From assembly GCA_030272155.1 (NCBI GenBank), contig CP126200.1, positions 806,001-870,000 on the forward strand: DNA of 64,000 nt. The letters run 5' to 3'. A program made the translations under genes and the position numbers. Under the pieces are notes generated by a model that was not told the origin of the DNA, did no database searches, and saw only the letters and a list, made by a program, of their open reading frames with translations. Position 1 is the first letter of the stretch, and each line of letters starts with the position of its first letter. The DNA is from Tetradesmus obliquus. Its lineage: Eukaryota > Chlorophyta > Chlorophyceae > Sphaeropleales > Scenedesmaceae. Shown here piece after piece: positions 62,660-64,000 of the stretch.

Positions 62660-64000
62660 TGGTGCGGCGTACTTTGCACATGCCTGGTGTGACCGTGTAG
62701 CTGCTGTGATGGTTTTATAGCTAGCATAGTTTATGTAGCCTGTATAGATTATGCCGCATGTGTTCATCATCTTCACTGGGCAGCTGCCCAGTGGGCATCT
62801 GTAGATGCTGCAGGCAGGTCAAGGTGTATGGCACCGATGCCATTGGGTATGCCAAGTGAGCCTCAGAGTGTACACCTCCGTCGTGTGTTACAGAGTGATG
62901 GCATAAGTTAAGCAGGCGAGCATCTATCACCTCTGGTGGGACATCCCACTGGCAGATAACGTCTCATGTGTCCAGGGCAGTATACCCTGCATGTGGCACC
63001 GTGCTTTGTTTCCATGTTGCGGCACTGAAAGCAAGTTCGGCTCCCACGTTGTGATCTGCACCAGCACTCTGTCGAGATGTAACCACGCAATGCAAGAAGA
63101 GAGAATCTTGAATTACTTGGTGCGAAACTGCCCTGATGCTTTGCTAGCGGATCCCTCCAAAGATGCAGTGCCAGCCAGCAGCATGCACATGCTGTTTCTC
63201 AGGCACTGCGCACTTGCAGGGTGCCTGCCACTGGCAACAGCAGTAGTTGTCACAATGCGCACTGGATGCAAGGCCAGGATTGTACATCCCAACACTCGAG
63301 TGTACATGATGTGCTGATGCCATGACAACCATTATGCATGTTGAAAGACATCACTGTCCACAGGTGTGCATTCCATGTGCGCTATTCAGAATGTTGGCTG
63401 CTGAGGCTGCTGCATAAGGCTAGCCAGCAGAGCCACGCCTGCGATGTGGTTGCCAGTTGCAACAACAGTGCATTGCTGCCAGCAACGTTCAACAGATAGA
63501 GCACGCTCCTAATACCCTCTGCGCACGCCCCTCTGCGCATACCACACAGCAGGAGCCACTGCTGGCTGCATTGCAGCACAACCCAACACATTGGTGCTGC
63601 ATGCAGTGCCCACAAGACCACAGCAGCAGCCAGCTGCACAGCATAATGCTTTCTGCATGACAACTCTGTAAAGCGCCAGCTGCCTACAACGCTGCCTCAT
63701 TGATCAAGGCACTGCCTGTAAAGCAGAAACATGCACCCTGCTCTAACCCCACATCACGAAAGTCCTGCTGTCACCGCAATCTTCCAAGCAAGCGACTGTA
63801 TCCTTGCGATACGATGCCGCACCTGGCACTGTGCGCGGATAACGTACAGCAGTACCAGAGCTTGCTGCTGATGCTCTAATCAGCAGCATGCAGTGCGCAG
63901 GCTAGTGCCACCCCTCCTAGGCTGGTTGATACTGCTGCTGCACCATCCAGGGGCGATCACGCGCCCTGCAGCTGCATCCAGCCCCGCTCGTAGCTGGTGG
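62660..64000. other. Right-end region without a supported gene
   Basis: Short open segments occur (for example NCPDALLADPSKDAVPASS near 63124-63180), but none has a domain or a consistent splice context. They may be exons of a gene continuing past the window. Confidence 0.35.

Overview
The window is nuclear DNA of a eukaryote, most likely a chlorophycean green alga (a Scenedesmaceae-like relative is a guess from style only). Reasons: every recognisable gene is split by many short GT-AG introns; the families are eukaryotic, and several resemble plant versions (ORP3-type oxysterol-binding protein, plastid-type PEP mutase/isocitrate lyase family protein, Acinus); and CAG/CTG trinucleotide runs saturate introns and coding regions (poly-Q, poly-A, poly-S). 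There is no operon, phage, CRISPR or organelle signature.

Layout. 1-7.3 kb: plus-strand PRMT5 arginine methyltransferase, 5' end outside the window. 9.0-13.3 kb: minus-strand PEP mutase/isocitrate lyase family enzyme, sharing a 409-base divergent promoter with MIC19 (13.7-15.1 kb, plus). 16.2-20.6 kb: unidentified plus-strand gene with an acidic, low-complexity C-terminal half. 21.2-22.1 kb: damaged AP2/ERF-domain locus. 22.8-24.5 kb: minus-strand DUF1499 membrane protein. 26.4-28.9 kb: minus-strand eIF4E. 30.6-33.1 kb: minus-strand Golgi-type membrane coiled-coil protein with a His/Gln-rich tail. 34.9-38.9 kb: plus-strand charged nuclear-type protein, perhaps RPA34-like at its N-terminus. 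40.9-45.5 kb: minus-strand GT28-type sterol glucosyltransferase-like enzyme. 47.1-51.6 kb: minus-strand ORP3-like oxysterol-binding protein. 52.1-54.3 kb: plus-strand Acinus, divergent from ORP. 55.5-57.6 kb: plus-strand two-helix membrane protein. 59.3-62.7 kb: possible exons of an unknown gene. The rest is intergenic.

For ten genes I derived exon models by hand, and in each the splice phases close into one uninterrupted reading frame. These are sequence-based predictions without transcript support. Housekeeping functions (splicing-linked methylation, translation initiation, mitochondrial cristae, Pol I or nucleolar-type proteins, exon-junction-associated Acinus) sit beside a sterol-handling pair (sterol glucosyltransferase plus ORP) on one strand.

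The most striking unexplained pattern is what I call exon-edge echoes. Next to real exons lie one to three diverged partial copies of the exon end plus its splice site, or of the stop codon plus 3' UTR. They occur in at least seven genes here. Some keep the reading frame and a usable splice donor, and in one gene a tandem duplication seems to have supplied a real exon. Other oddities are a 340-base alternating purine/pyrimidine (TGCG)n tract, a Cys-to-Val change at the usual catalytic position of the PEP mutase family protein, and an ORP whose EQVSHHPP signature reads EQVCEQPP.
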